Assembly: GCA_035293245.1 (NCBI GenBank) | Contig: DATDOO010000177.1 | Coordinates: 1-16,382, forward strand | Reading direction: 5' to 3' | Origin: DATDOO01 sp035293245 | GTDB taxonomy: Bacteria > Pseudomonadota > Gammaproteobacteria > Methylococcales > Methylococcaceae | DNA length: 16,382 bases | In this document: positions 14,954 to 16,382 of the stretch, piece by piece | Numbering within the stretch: the first letter of the stretch is position 1 | How the letters are laid out: the number at the start of each line of letters is the position of its first letter | Program-made: the position numbers and the translations under genes | Notes under the pieces: model-generated | The model's database searches: none | Seen by the model: only the letters and a program-made list of their open reading frames with translations | What the model was told of the DNA's origin: nothing

Positions 14954-16382
<1,429 letters not shown>

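Overview
The window reads as chromosomal DNA of a high-GC proteobacterium, most likely a gammaproteobacterium. The main support is the aspartyl-tRNA synthetase at the left edge, whose N-terminus follows the gammaproteobacterial pattern. A closer placement, for example a methanotroph or sulfur oxidiser, would be a guess. There is no phage, plasmid, insertion sequence, CRISPR array or integrase. Most genes lie on the minus strand.

Left part (1-5121): the 5' part of aspS runs off the left edge on the minus strand. After a 396-base gap comes a plus-strand GT4 glycosyltransferase. It is convergent with, and overlaps by 19 bases, a second GT4-like glycosyltransferase on the minus strand. Divergent from the second one is a membrane-anchored protein with a Pro/Ala-rich linker and a repeated beta-type C-terminal domain.

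Middle (5118-9423): a tightly packed minus-strand cluster reads lemA (lipoprotein), a TPM-domain protein, a small B-box-type zinc-finger protein with a Gly-rich tail, a MurG-like glycosyltransferase and a polytopic membrane protein. This suggests an envelope-associated unit. Its last gene shares a CTAG palindrome as stop codon with the convergent repeat protein. Upstream of lemA is a small exported protein of unknown function.

Centre-right (9424-11560): tRNA-Arg(CCU) with an encoded CCA, a plausible promoter and a terminator. Next is a membrane-anchored TPR protein with ten 34-residue repeats, nine of them near-identical. A gap follows, holding REP-like GGGAC-type motifs and a diverged duplicate of the 3' end of an acyl carrier protein gene.

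Right part (11558-16382): a minus-strand operon in which every neighbouring pair overlaps by four bases (ATGA or GTGA). The order is acyl/acetyl-CoA synthetase, E1 alpha, E1 beta, E2 (lipoyl acyltransferase) and acyl carrier protein. No E3 is present. The acs gene carries an in-frame amber codon in place of a Trp that the family conserves, so it is either a fresh pseudogene, a sequencing error or a readthrough case. The constant presence of a dedicated ACP in such a tightly coupled 2-oxoacid dehydrogenase operon is the most interesting biology here. It suggests a pathway that hands an acyl group from lipoyl-E2 or CoA to ACP.
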